64,000 nucleotides of DNA, taken from Echiichthys vipera (lineage: Eukaryota; Chordata; Actinopteri; Perciformes; Trachinidae). The DNA is taken from contig OY829668.1 in assembly GCA_963691815.1 (NCBI GenBank), positions 13,996,643 through 14,060,642 of the forward strand, written 5' to 3'. Position numbers and translations under genes: made by a program. This document shows positions 1 through 11,925 of the stretch, one piece after another (the stretch's first letter is position 1; each line of letters starts with the position of its first letter). A model generated the notes under the pieces. The model had not been told where the DNA came from and ran no database searches. It worked only from the letters and a program-made list of their open reading frames with translations.

Positions 1-480
1 CGCCTAAACCCATTAAGTGGCTTTCTAAACGCCGCCACCGGGGGCTCCGTGGTGCCAGGCACCGTGAGCTCCACGGCCAAGGCCTGGCAGCGCCCGGCCT
101 GACCGAGACCGCGGCAGAGGAAGTGACAAATGGGATGAGGGCTGCTGGGTGAGAAAAAGGGGGGGAGGAAGAGGAGAGGTAGCCTGTGGCTCTTTGATAG
201 AGAGCAGATCTGGTTTGTCACGGTGAGGTGGAGAGGATGATAGAGGGGAGAGGAGGGTGGGGGCGAGGGGCGAGGGGCGAGGGGTGGGGGGATTACAAGG
301 CCTTTGGCAGCCTCACGATGCACGCAGGATGACCGCGGGCCCTTCTGCCACTCTCCTCCCCCCCTCAGACCCTCTCATTCCTCTTCTTTTTATTCACTCC
401 TCTCCCATCCGTCACCTCAAAGGAGCAGCAGAGAGGAGCGGTGAAGATTAGTCAAAGCTTCATTTCAAAGTGCCCAAAAT
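1..480. other. CpG-rich, apparently single-copy segment
   Basis: GC-rich at the left edge with many CpGs, then pyrimidine-rich (about 340-420). No neuroligin-like or other recognisable coding frame on either strand. It may be a conserved non-coding element or the edge of one. Confidence 0.4.
259..291 (+). other. G-quadruplex-forming tract
   Basis: Five runs of four or more G, separated by CGA, CGA, CGA and a single T, meet the usual G4 pattern. The G-rich strand is opposite to the neuroligin transcript, whose RNA would carry the C-rich strand. Confidence 0.7.
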
Positions 481-751
481 AGACCGCATACGTCAGGGAA
501 GGGAAAATAATAATAGTTTTATCACCGTGAAAACAATCATTTAACCCTCCTGTTCACCTCATACTTTACTAACACTGTTTATCCTCTCAGCAATTTAAAC
601 GTCCAGAAAATGATCATAATCAAAGTGCTAACTCCAGTTTTTATACTCTATACCTACAGTATAACGTGACTTCGGAAATATGCTGAAAAAATATATTGAC
701 TGATCTGAAATTGGATCGAGGGATATTTGTTTGTTTTAACGTAAGTGTATT
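481..751. other. AT-rich segment with no recognised feature
   Basis: Low-GC sequence between the CpG-rich block and the first tandem array. No exon, RNA gene or element end seen. Confidence 0.5.
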
Positions 752-1705
752 ATTTGTACTCATACAGCTGCTGTCTGTAGCTGCAAACTTGCTAATGTTA
801 GCATCAGATGTACTCATACAGCTGCTGTATGTAGCTGCTAACATGCTAATGTGAGCATCATGTGAGGGGACTTGTACAGCTGCTGTCTTTAGCTGCTAAC
901 ATGCAATGATCCCTTTTATAGCTGCTAACATGCTAACGTTAGCATCCGATAAGTAGAATCATACAGTTGCTGTCTGTAGCTGCTAACATGCAATGATCCC
1001 TTTTGAAGCTTCTAACATGCTAACAATAGCATCGGATGAGTGGACTCGTACGGTTGCTGTCTGTAGCTGCTAACTTGCTAAGATTAGCATTTGATAATTG
1101 GACTCATACGGCTGCTATCTGTAGCTGCTTACATGCTAATGATAGCTAGCTAATATGCTAACATTAGCATCAGATGAGTGGACTCCCAGTTCTGCTGTCT
1201 GTAGATGCTTACATGCTAATGTTAGCTAGCTATCATGCTAACAATAGCATCAGATGAGTGGACTCATACAGTTGCTGTCTGTAGCTGCTAACATGCAATA
1301 ATCCCTTTCGTAGCTGCTAACATGCTAACAATAGCATCGGATGCGTGGACTCGTACGTTGCTGTCTGAAGCTGCTAATGTGCTAACAATAAAATCAGATG
1401 AGTGGAGTCGTACAGCTGCTGTATGTAGCTGCTTACATGCTAACGTTAGCATCAGATAAGTAGACTCGTACAGCTGCTGTCTGTAGCTGCTAACATGCAA
1501 TAATCCCTTTTGTAGCTGCTAACATGCTAACAATAGCATCGGATGAGTGGACTCGTTCAGCTGCTGTCTGTATCTGCTAACATGCTAATGTTAGCATCAA
1601 ATGAGTGGACTCCCAGAGCTGCTGTCTGTAGCTGCTTACATGCTAATGTCAGCTAGCTAACATGCTAACAATAGCATCAGATGAGTGGACTCGTACAGCT
1701 GCTGT
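752..1705 (+). repeat. Minisatellite of GCTGCTGTCTGTAGCTGCTAAC units
   Basis: About 14 copies of a motif around GCTGTCTGTAGCTGCTAAC followed by ATGCTAA...TTAGCATC and AGTGGACTC. Spacings fall into two classes, near 57 nt and near 83 nt. The longer class adds an insert with AATGATCCCTTTT. Copies differ by many substitutions, so the array is not recent. Confidence 0.85.
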
Positions 1706-2615
1706 TGGAAAGAAAGCTGCACGGGACATCCGTTTAACATTTGATTTTGGTCGGAAATTAAAATCGGGTTGATTTCAAAACTGGAAGATGCTACGACGTC
1801 GATCTCGAACAACGTTAATGTTTTGACGTTTAGCGCACGTTGGGGTTGTTGTCGACCGAATGTTGGTTTTCTAACGAGGTTTAACAATGATGACATGATA
1901 CATTGGGATTATATCCCAGCTGTGTTATAATCTGCTTCATAATCCCTTTTAAAGGGTTAGAATCTCAGAGTCCATCGAACGTAATACTGAGTCACTATCG
2001 TGTTTTGATAAAGTGGCGACGAAGCTGTCTTTTAATCGGAAAGGTCCCAAATGACCAAAACATCGTTGAATGGCGCGTGCTGTTTGTTCGGCTGCCGGAG
2101 AACCCCGTTGTTTTCCTGGATCAGGGCCATCGTGACACTGTGATCTCTGACTGAGCGCGGAGGAAACCCTCCATCATCCGCAGCTCTCCCGCCGCTCCGG
2201 AGGGGGGAACAAGCATTAATCCCCCCTCCATGTTTGTATTAATTCAGCCTGGACGGGGGCGGGGAGCTTAATGTAGGTCAGCCATGACGGAGCACGCGGG
2301 GACACGGCCACTGGGGTGCGGGCGCGAACGAGAGGCCGCTGATTGATTGTGAGCTATTTTAAGCGCGGCACTGACGGATATTTGGTCTTTGCTCAGGGTT
2401 TCTGGGAGTGAGGCAAGAAATGAGCACTGACTAATATGTTTTTGTTCTACGGTATTTAATGATTTGAATATTTTTTCTATTTTGATTCATATTTTTGGAC
2501 TAATTTTACTTTATTTATTATGTTCCTTTAATATAATCACTCTTTTTATTAATGTATTAGTTGTCGTCTATTATTTAGTTTAAAAGTCCCACTTGAGAAG
2601 ATTCTAACTAGATTA
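1706..2615. other. Mixed sequence, no gene recognised
   Basis: Moderate GC to about 2360, including CpG-bearing stretches near 1790-1860 and 2150-2350, then AT-rich. Neither strand gives a recognisable protein. Confidence 0.4.
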
Positions 2616-2880
2616 GCTACTTTTAATCCCATGAACCTGCAACTTTTTTCTTGTAATTTGATACTTTTAATCTCATGAATCTGCAACTTTTTTCGTAGAT
2701 TTGCTACTTTTAATCTCATAAATCTGTGACTTTTTTCTCATAGATTTGCTACTTTTAATCTCATTAATCTGACACTTTTTTCTCGTAGATTTGCTACTTT
2801 TAATCTCATTAATCTGACACTTTTTTCTCGTAGATTTGCTACTTTTTAATCTCATTAATCAGCAACTTTTTTCTCGAAAT
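2616..2880 (+). repeat. Rep44 array 1 (42-45-bp unit)
   Basis: About five to six copies of a unit containing TTTGCTACTTTTAATCTCAT then AATCTG and a TTTTTTCTCGTA block. The same family forms larger arrays near 45.4, 47.7 and 48.7 kb, in the same orientation. Confidence 0.85.
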
Positions 2881-3764
2881 ATTACCCCACTCTCCCCCGG
2901 AGTCGTGGTCCTTTTTTCCCGTCGTACTTGGCCCTAATACGCCATCGTATCATACAAGTTGGATGTGCAACAACAAAAAAGCTTGAGTCCTCTTTCAAAA
3001 CTTCTGGCATACAGACTTAAATAACCGTATTTCTTTATAGTGTGGTACTGATTGGCACATTCTCCCACAGTTTACCACACTGTGTAAAAATGGAGCCGTC
3101 ACTCAAGTGCAATAACTATGGATGACTGGAGAGAAAAAACAGAATACTTCCTGTTTAGGATCCTGTTTATCAGTAAAAGTCGAATGTGATTAAGGTGAGG
3201 TCTATAATCTAAGTATCGGGACAGAGCTCCATCCTCCAAAGCTGCACACCCAACTGGAAAAAATAAATAAATATATGATATTTAATGTAAATGTGATCAA
3301 ATTGAACAAGGGGATGATATGTTGGCATTTTGAGGACACAAGCCATTTTCCCCTCACAGCACAAATGTGTCTTTGGAGCCAAACATCAGCAGCTAAACAG
3401 ACTTAATCTGCACCAAACATCTCAGTTGAAATTTAAAATGATTTTTCCGGAAAATACCATCAGAGTTCAGTGTTATCTGAATGCCACAGCCACGTGTTAT
3501 TGCGCACAGAGCACAGCAGAACGGCAGCTCTGTGGACAGAGGGTGAGCCAGCGGGAGGCCAAGAGCTCGAGCTCCGAGCACGGAACGTTCACAGGGCCGA
3601 GCGGCCATACGCGTTGTTTAAGGTCACGAGGTCATCCGCGCTGCAAATGTCCTGTTTTCAGCTCAAAGACGTAACCGTTATCCAACAAATTAAGATCTCT
3701 CCGGTCATGACAAAAATTCTCTCGGAGCTGAACACCGCTAAAAAATGAAATTGGTCATCAGTGG
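2881..3764. other. Unassigned intronic sequence
   Basis: No repeat family of this window and no supported exon. A CpG-containing patch lies at about 3520-3650. Frames there overlap on both strands and resemble nothing known. Confidence 0.4.
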
Positions 3765-4556
3765 GTTAGGGTTTTTAACCAACAAAAGAATGATTTTAGC
3801 TAAAAACTAAGAATTTTAGCCAACAAAACAACAATTTTAGCCAGCAAAATAGTAATTTCAGCCAACAAAACAATAATTTTAGCTAACACATGAATGATTT
3901 TAGCCACCAAAAGAAATATTTTTAGCTAACACAAGGGTATTAGCCAACAAAAAAATGATTATAGCCACCAAAAGAACAATTTTAGCTAACACAAGGGTAT
4001 TAGCCAACAAAAAAATGATTTTGACCAACAAAACAACAATTTTAGCCAACAAAAGAACAATTTTAGCCAGCAATACAACAATTTTAGCAAACAAAACAAC
4101 AATTTAGGCAAAAAAATAATGATTTTTAGCCAACAAAAGAAAAAGTTTAGCCAGCAAAATAGTAATTTTAGCCAGCAAAATAGTAATTTTAGCCAGCAAA
4201 AGAACAATTTTAAGCTAACACAAGCAATTTTAGCCAACAAAAGAATGATTTTAGCCAACAAAACAACAATTTTATCCATCAAAACAAAGATTTTAGCCAA
4301 CAAAAGAACGATTTTAGCCAACAAAACAACAATTTTATCCATCAGAACAACGATTTTAGCCAACAAATAAACGATTTCAGCCAACAAAAGAATTATTTTA
4401 GCCAACAAAGCAACGATTTTAGCCAACAAAACTACAATTTTAGCCAGCAAAACAACGATTTTAGCCAACAAAATAACGATTTTAGCCAACAAAAGAACAA
4501 TTTTAGCCAACAAAAGAATGATTTTTGCCAACACCCAACAATTTTAGCCATACTTA
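3765..4556 (+). repeat. Rep21 array 1
   Basis: About 37 copies of a 21-bp unit with core TTTTAGCCAACAAAA. Because 21 is a multiple of three and the unit lacks stops in some frames, long low-complexity frames appear on both strands. They should not be read as genes. Confidence 0.93.
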
Positions 4557-4644
4557 GCACCAGCTAAGTGACCAGCTCAATCTGGTGAGTCCCTGATGTC
4601 GTACTCACACCAGAACACATGCATACATATACATATACATATAT

Positions 4645-6027
4645 ATTTTTGATCAGGATATGTCCTTCGATTCTCACATAAAACTAACAAGGACTGCATA
4701 TTTTCACCTGCGTAATATTGCAAAAATTAGGAACATTGTGTCTCAGAAAGATGCAGAGAAACTTGTTCATGCATTTGTTACTTCTAGGCTGGACTATTGC
4801 AACTCCTTATTATCAGGCTGCTCCAATAAGTCTGTTAAGAGTCTCCAGTTGGTCCAAAATGCTGCAGCTCGTGTACTAACTAAAACAAATAGAAGAGAAC
4901 ATATTTCTCCTGTATTAGCTTCTCTGCACTGGCTACCTGTATAATCTAGAATAGAATTTAAAATCCTTCTCCTTACGTACAAAGCTCTTATTGGTCAGGC
5001 TCCGTCGTATCTTAAAGAGCTCATAGTACCGTATCACCCAACTAGATCTCTGCGCTCTGAGAATGCAGGGCTACTCGTCGTTCCTAGAGTCTCCAAAAGT
5101 AGAATGGGAGGCAGAGCCTTCAGCTACCAAGCTCCTCTCCTCTGGAACAAACTCCCAAATGTTATTCGGGAGGCAGACATTGTCCCCTTATTTAAAAGTA
5201 AACTTGAAACTTTCCTTTTTGATAAAGCTTACAGCTAGGGCTTACGATGAGACTTTATTCTGCTTAATTATGCTGCTATAGGCCTAGTCTGCCGGGGGAT
5301 AATACTTTTCCTGATACTCTGAGCTTCTCTCCTCTCTGTCTGAATCATTCATGTCCCATCAATGCATGTTACTGATGCAGCTTCTTCCCCGGAGCTGTTT
5401 GTGCTTTGTCGTCTCGCATGTCTCTGCTGATCGTGGTGGGGCTTGCTGCCGTGGTCCTACATGACGCTTCCTGCTGCTATTGTCACTGTTACTCATATAT
5501 ACTATAACTAGTTTAATAAACTATAAAATTTGTAGCTGTATCGTAGCTGCTATTGCCACTACTCATCATTGATCATGTTTGCCACCATAATTATTATCAT
5601 TTTCATATTCTGTCACCTTAGCTGTGCTTGTTTCTACTATTCTTTTGTATTAACTGCCTTAACATATACGTTATATTCACATTAAAAGAAAATAATATTG
5701 TTACTGTTAGGCTTTGCTTGCATCTCTGGAAGTGTGTCTGTCTGTCTCTCTCTGTCCATCTGTGTGTCTTTTCTCTCTTTCTCTCTCCTTTTCTTCCTCC
5801 CCAACCGGTCAAGACAGATGGCCGTCCTCCACAGAGCTGGGTCTGTCCGACGTTCCTGCCTGTTATAGGGAAGGTTTTCGTTGCCACTGTACTCTTCAGA
5901 GGAATTGTTGGGTCTATGTAAATCATAAATAAGTCATTGAGTGTGGTCTTTACCTACTCTGTAAAGTGTCCTGAGATAACTTTTGTTATGATTTGACACT
6001 ATAAATAAAATTGAATTGAATTGAATA
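4645..6027 (+). mobile_element. L2-like LINE, 5'-truncated 3' end
   Basis: The 3' part of a non-LTR retrotransposon. It has the C-terminus of the reverse transcriptase ORF, about 770 nt of 3' UTR and a (TTGAA)n tail at 6010-6026. The left edge abuts an AT/CA microsatellite. The tail type and protein fit the L2 elements abundant in fish. No target duplication was verified. Confidence 0.88.
4648..5238 (+). pseudogene. LINE reverse transcriptase C-terminal pseudogene
   Basis: The frame runs from FDQDMSFDSHIKL, through HLRNIAKIRN, AEKLVHAFVTSRLDYCNSLL, QNAAARVLT and HISPVLASLHWLPV, to a TAA at 4942-4944. It continues in the same frame as RIEFKILLLTYKAL, YHPTRSLRSENAGLLVVPR and FKSKLETFLFDKAYS up to TAG at 5236-5238. 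Only one nonsense codon and no frameshift are seen over about 195 codons, so the copy is fairly young. The polymerase catalytic core and endonuclease are missing through 5' truncation, so it cannot move itself. The clade call (L2) rests on family knowledge. Confidence 0.88.
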
Positions 6028-6214
6028 CAGTAGATGTGTAAATCTGGGCCCAAAGCTGATGATGTTTCCTTTGATGCTATGAATCAAACATCTCTCATTG
6101 TCAAGTACACAACGAGGATGAAAGAGTTTTCCTATTAAAAATGAGTAAAACCTGCTTCAACATCTGTGTTGCTGAGAGACAGGAACACATGAAAAGTCTT
6201 GACCTTTCATTTTA

Positions 6215-6896
6215 TTTCTTTTGTCGTCTAAGCTTAACTGTCACCTTTTGTTGTCTAAACTTAATGGTCACCTTTTGTCATTCAAACTTAACTGGCGCCT
6301 TTTCTAGTCTAAACTTAACCATCACCTTTTGTCGTCTAAACTCAACCGTCGCCTTTTGTAGTCTAAACTTAACCGCCACCTTTTGTCGTCTAAACTTAAC
6401 CGCCACCTTTTGTCATCTAAACTTAACCGTCACCTTTTGTCGTCTAAGCTTAACCGTCTCCTTTTGTTGTCTAAACTTAATCGTCACCTTTTGTAATTCA
6501 AACTTAACTGTCGCCTTTTCTAGTTTAAACTTAACCGTCACCCTTTGTCGTCTAAACTTAACCGTCACCCTTTGACGCCTAAACTCAACTGTCTCCTTTA
6601 GTAGTCTAATCTTAACCGTCTCCTTTTGTCGTCCAAACCCAACCGCCACCTTTTGTCGTCTAAACTTAACCATCGACTTTTGTCATCTAAACTTAGCGTC
6701 GCCTTTTGTCATCTAAACTTAACCGTCGCCTTTTGTGGCTTAACTTAACCGTCTCCTTTTGTCTTCTAATCTCAACAGTCAGCTTTTGTCGTCTAAACTT
6801 AATTGCACCTTTTGTCGTCTAAACGTATTCGTCTCCTTTTGTCGTCTAAACTTAACCGTCTCCTTTTGTCGTCTAAACTTAACCGTCACTTTTTCC
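6215..6896 (-). repeat. Rep27 array 1
   Basis: About 25 copies of a 27-bp unit read here as CTTAACCGTCACCTTTTGTC plus GTCTAAA. On the minus strand it reads GACGGTTAAGTTTAGACGAC plus AAAAGGT. Units with CCTTTTGTTG, CCTTTTCTAG and other variants are interspersed. Confidence 0.93.
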
Positions 6897-7312
6897 CCTC
6901 CCTCCCTGCCTTCAGCCTTGTTTCCTCCTAGCCTCCTCCAGACGTAAACACAGTGCACATTAATGGTGAAGTTCCAATGGTGCCAATCCAGTGGTAATTA
7001 GCTGCGTCATGAAGTCCCAGCGGGACAAAAGTGCCGAGCTGGTGTTGTTGAACATGAGTGACAGCGTTAGTGAAGGCAGCTCTGTGTCTTTGTGAGCTCT
7101 TTTTTCATTAGTGAGAGTCAAGAGGAACCTGCAGATACATCCCTCTCACAGGCGTTAATGATGGTAGGAAAAAAGTGACCTCGTCGTCATCCTCTGAAAT
7201 GCCCTCAAATGTGTCACGTTTGAGGAGACGGACCGCCTAGCCGAGCGCAGCTAATCTGCAGCTTAAGTGGGGGAAAAAGGGAAATTGTAGAGGAATGACC
7301 ACATTTGTCTTT
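6897..7312. other. Apparently single-copy segment
   Basis: Non-repetitive, moderate-GC sequence between two arrays. It has no recognised exon and could be conserved non-coding DNA. Confidence 0.4.
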
Positions 7313-7430
7313 TTCAGTCGTTATCGTCCTCATTATGAGCGTCCAACATCTGCTGCTGTACTGTCATTCAGGGGAGGTTACGGGGAATGATTACAGGCTG
7401 AGGAGACGCCTGATGGTCTCCTGTTCACAA
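7313..7430 (+). repeat. Array leader, copy 1
   Basis: About 110 bp including CCAACATCTGCTGCTGTACT and GATGGTCTCCTGTTCAC directly precedes Rep21 array 2. It recurs at 8281-8390 before array 3, so leader and array were duplicated together. Confidence 0.85.
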
Positions 7431-8280
7431 AACGACCATTTTAGCCAACAACAGAACTATTTTAGCCAACCAAAGAACAAGTTTAGCCAACAACATTACT
7501 ATTTTAGCCAACCAAAGAACAAGTTTAGCCAACAACAGAACTACTTTAGCCAACAAAACAATGCTTTTAGCCAACAACAGAACTATTTTAGCCAACAAAA
7601 CAATGCTTTTAGCCAACAACAGAACTATTTTAGCCAACAAAAGAACAAGTTTAGCCAACAACAGAACTATTTTAGCCAACAAAACAATGCTTTTAGCCAA
7701 CAAAAGAACAAGTTTAGCCAACAACAGAACTATTTTACCCAACAAAACAATGCTTTTAGCCAACAACAGAACTATTTTAGCCAACAAAACCACGATTTTA
7801 GCCAACAAAAGAAAAATTTTAGCCAACAAAAGAATGATTTTAGCCTACAACAGAACTATTTAAGCCAACAAAAGAACAAGTTTAGCCAACAACAGAACTA
7901 TTTTAGCCAACAAAAGAACAAGTTTAGCCAACAAAGCAACCCTTTTAGCCAACAAAACAACAATTCTAGCAACAAAAGAACGATTTTAGCCAACAGAAGA
8001 ATGATTTAAGCCAACAAAACAACAATTTTAGCAAACAAAACAACGATTTTAGCCAACAAAAGAACGATTTTAGCCAACAAAAGAATGATTTTAGCCAACA
8101 AAAGAATGATTAAGCCAACAAAAGAATGAGTTTAACCAACAAAAGAACTATTTTTGCAAACAAAAGAACAATTTTAGCCGACAAAAGAACAATTTTAGGC
8201 AACAAAACAATGATTTTAGCCAGCAAAAGAACAATTTTAGCCGACAAAAGAACAATTTTAGCCAACAAAATAACAATTTG
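7431..8280 (+). repeat. Rep21 array 2
   Basis: About 40 copies of the 21-bp unit, with variants AACAGAACTA, AAAGAACAAG and AAACAATGCT alternating in the variable third of the unit. Confidence 0.93.
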
Positions 8281-8390
8281 CCAACATCTGCTGCTGTACT
8301 GTCAGTCAGTAGAGGTTAATCAGTAATGAATACAGGCTGAGGAGACACCTGATGGTCTCCTGTTCACCTTTACCAACAAAACTACCATTT
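8281..8390 (+). repeat. Array leader, copy 2
   Basis: Homologous to 7313-7430 with a few substitutions and indels. It starts with the same CCAACATCTGCTGCTGTACT. Confidence 0.85.
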
Positions 8391-8655
8391 TAGCCAACAA
8401 CAGAACTATTTTAGCCAATAAAACAAGTTTAGCCAAAAAAACAATGATTTAAGCCAACAAAAGATCAATTTTAGCCAACAAAACAACAATTTTAGCAACA
8501 AAACAACAATTTTAGCCAACAAAAGAATGATTTTAGCCAACAAAATAAAGATTTCAGTCAACGAAAGAATAATTTTAGCCAACAAAACAACTATTTTAGC
8601 CAACAAATGAACAATTTTAGCCAACACAGGAACAATTTTAGCCAACAAAAAGGTG
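8391..8655 (+). repeat. Rep21 array 3
   Basis: About 12 units. The last unit runs directly into AAAGGTGACGGTTAGG, which is Rep27-type sequence. Confidence 0.9.
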
Positions 8656-8800
8656 ACGGTTAGGCATAAAAAAACACTTGGTATGGATTAGAAAAAGGCT
8701 GTGGATTTATTTAGTACAGACGGGAATTGAACCCTGCTCCCCTGGCTTAAATAAGTCATTATTTTTAGATAATAAGTTTTATTTTGAGATACTAAGTTGT
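8656..8800 (-). repeat. Array trailer with tRNA-like B box, copy 1
   Basis: Follows array 3 and is repeated after array 4 (10613-10760). On the minus strand 8722-8734 reads GGGTTCAATTCCC, a good pol III B-box / T-arm match. No A box or complete tRNA fold was found, so a decayed tRNA-derived head is only a suggestion. Confidence 0.55.
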
Positions 8801-9609
8801 TAATGTTTTTAAAAATAAGCCATTATATATGTATATATCCATATCCTGTTCCCCTTCTCTCCGTCCCTGTTGTTGTGCTTGAAGACGTTGTGGACGTGCT
8901 GACATTGCTGAGCTTATCCCAAACTCTTCCCTTCCCATCATTTCCTTTGATAATTAACATTTCATCTGGAAGCCGTGGGAGAGATTATCTTCTGGACAGG
9001 GAGCACAATTAAGCTCTGTTACTGTCATGTTGTTGGTGTCTCTCTCTCCGCAGCGCAGGGTGATGAAGGACGGAAATACGGAAAGAAAGCGTGCAGCTTA
9101 TTTGTTTGTGTCACTTTATTATGGACTTGCAGGGTGTTTGTTTGAGCTTTTACGCCCAGGTGATGATGTACGAAACATAAAAGTGTGTCCGTTAATCTTT
9201 AGAATCACCGGCGCTTCTGTCAAAGTCACAAAGACTGTGTTTCGGGTTCAGTGGATTATCTTGTTGTTTCAGTCAGAAGGCGGCTGGGAATAGTTTTTTG
9301 AGCCGATGCCCATCATAGAGACACTTATTAGGTTTGGGCACCAATTCAACTTTGTCTCTCCTCTCCTGATACGGATCCACATAATTCAGTAAAGGCAGTC
9401 TGCCAACACAGACTCCCAACAAAACACCAGTGCCCAAAACCAAAATCTATTCATTCCTAGAAAGATAGAGGAAACTGGTTTAAAAGAGGGAAATGGTTCA
9501 CATCATGGTTTCGTAGCAACGCCTACGTAAAGTAACATTCAGAAATTCGTAGGAAAGAACACGCTGACGGACCGCAGGACCGGGCTGGAAGATTAAAGAC
9601 ACAAGAAAA
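8801..9609. other. Intronic sequence, no gene recognised
   Basis: Largely non-repetitive. Overlapping short frames have no recognisable product. Confidence 0.4.
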
Positions 9610-10612
9610 AACAAGGATTTTAGCCAATGAAAGAAGGATTTTATCCAACAAAACAACGACTTTAGCTAACAAAACATTGATTTTAGCCAAAAAAACATCA
9701 ATTTTAGCCAACAAAACAACAATTTTAGCCAAATAAACAACGATTTTAGCCAACAAAACGATTTTAGTCAACAAAACAACAAGTTTAGCATACAAAACAA
9801 CGAGTTTAGCAAACAAAACAACGATTTCAGCCAAAAAAACAACGATTTTAGCCAACAAAACAACGATTTTAGCCAACAAAACAACTAATTTAGCCAACAA
9901 AAGAACTACTTTAGCCAACAAAACAACGACTTTAGCCAACAAAACAACAAATTTAGCCAACAAAACAATGATTTTAACCAACAAAACAATGACTTTAGCA
10001 ACAAAACCATGACTTAAGCCAACAAAAAAACTATTTTAGCCAACAAAACAACAACTTTTGCCAAATAAACAATGACTTTAGCCAACAAAAAAAACGACTT
10101 TAGCCAACAAAACAACCACTTTAGCCAAGAAAACAACGACTTTAGCCAACAAAACAACCATTTTAGCCAAGAAAACAACGATTTTAGCCAACAAAACAAC
10201 CATTTTAGCCAACAAAACAACCATTTTAGCCAACAAAACAACAAATTTAGCCAAAAAGGATGACTTTAGCCAACAAAACAACAATTTTAGCCAACAAAAC
10301 GATTTTAGCCAAATAAACAATGGTTTTAGGCAACAAAACATTGACTTTAGCCAACAAAACAACAATTTTAGCCAACAAAACAACGAATTTAGCCAACAAA
10401 ACAACAATTTAGCCAACAAAACAACGGCTTTAGCAAACAAAACAACGATTTTAGCCAACAAAACCATGATTTTAGCCAACAAAACAACGATTTTAACAAC
10501 AAAACAATGATTTTAACCAACAAAACAACGATTTAAGCCAACAAAACAACGAATTTAGCCAGTAAAACAAGGATTTGAGCCTACAAAAGAACAATTTTAG
10601 CCAACAAAAGGT
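9610..10612 (+). repeat. Rep21 array 4
   Basis: About 48 copies of the 21-bp unit, mostly with AACAACGA or AACAACAA in the variable part. This is the longest Rep21 array here. The last unit again passes into AAAGGTGAC. Confidence 0.93.
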
Positions 10613-10752
10613 GACTGTTTTGTATTAGAAAAAAGGCAGAGAATTTATTTAATACAGACGGGAATTGAACCCCGCTTCACTAGCTTAAATATGTCATTAT
10701 TTTGAGATTAGTTTTATTTTTAAGTCATTATTTTAAAAAATCAAGTCATTAC

Positions 10753-10760
<8 letters not shown>
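10613..10760 (-). repeat. Array trailer with tRNA-like B box, copy 2
   Basis: Matches the trailer at 8656-8800, including the minus-strand GGGGTTCAATTCCC at 10660-10673. It then runs into an ATAAGTCATTATTTTGAGAT-type repeat and the AT dinucleotide run. Confidence 0.6.

Positions 10761-10804
<44 letters not shown>
10755..10804. repeat. (AT)n microsatellite
   Basis: About 50 bp of nearly pure AT dinucleotide with two CA interruptions. Confidence 0.95.
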
Positions 10805-10809
<5 letters not shown>

Positions 10810-11080
10810 CTCAGGATCCTTTTTTTCAGCATCATGGCACAAATGATCTTCCATAAGAATCCAAGTAAACCATCACAGACCGAGAGGACGACTTTAAAAA
10901 AAAATACTACAAATACAAATATTAACTAATAATTTGAGATATTACGTCTTTATTTTGAGAAACAAAGTCATTATTCTGAGATAAGAAGTCATTACACACG
11001 TCTCACTGTAGCGACTCACGGGATCATTTTTTTCAGCATTGTGTGCACAAATGGTCTTCCATAAGAATCCAAGTGAAACC
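10805..11080 (+). repeat. Tandem duplication, about 200-bp offset
   Basis: TTTTTTTCAGCAT...CACAAATG.TCTTCCATAAGAATCCAAGT occurs near 10820-10868 and again near 11027-11073, each preceded by ATTTTGAGA/AAGTCATTA repeat sequence. Confidence 0.8.
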
Positions 11081-11925
11081 AAGGAAAGAAAACAGAGACC
11101 AAACATATAAAACAGAGAGATGTGAAAAAGTAAAATGAATGAAACCAGCTGATGGGCCTCGGCAGAATATTTCCTGGCTCTGCAGACTGAAAGTGATGCA
11201 CGTACAGGGGCAGATCAGAGCGTGTGCTGCTGCCGCTGCGAGTCCCTCCCGACTGTGGAAAAGCGTGATTGGTTCCACAGGCGTGGAGCTGGGGCGCTAC
11301 CCCGGTGATCGCCCAGCGTACGTTCATTAAGTTCCGCAGAGCTAATTAGAATCTATTTGACATCAGCGGGGAGGCATCTGCGCGGCTTGCAGAACTGCAC
11401 AAACAATTCACGGACACAAGCAGCCGTGCACACCGCACACATTCTTAAAAACAGGGAGATGACGCCGTCAGAGCAAACGAGGTACCGCGTGCTACGTGAA
11501 TAAAGAAATATCTCATTAGCCGTAACTGTGCATGTAATGAATTCCTCCTTAAACAAATGTAAGTAGACATGACAGCCGATATTTATTATCATTTGTATGC
11601 TCACTGAAGCCTCGTCATCATGTAAAATACATGACTTTATATTCATCTCCAGCTGCGTTTGGCCTCACACGGGTCGCCATGCAGGACTCGCCTTGAGGCT
11701 CTCGTCTTTAGTTGCGCATATTAACTAATAAAAAACATGAAAATATTAATCAAATGACCCAGAAGCCTCACTGTGATGTGATGTTACACTAAAGTGACTC
11801 TTATTTTGAAATGAGACACACTTGAGCGTCACTGGTGATTACACTATGTCAACTGATAAATATGAAGCCTGTATTTAAGAATGCTGTGCTCTGTTTCTCA
11901 TGATTTCATAATCACGAGGTCCATA
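11081..11925. other. Apparently single-copy segment
   Basis: Non-repetitive and partly CpG-bearing (11150-11500). No frame shows a known domain or convincing splice-site pair. Confidence 0.4.

Noticed and set aside
7305..8009. FSQQN/FSQQK repeat protein resembling a low-complexity prion-like domain
   Set aside because: The 21-bp unit is a multiple of three and stop-free in several frames on both strands; other arrays of the family are broken by stops.
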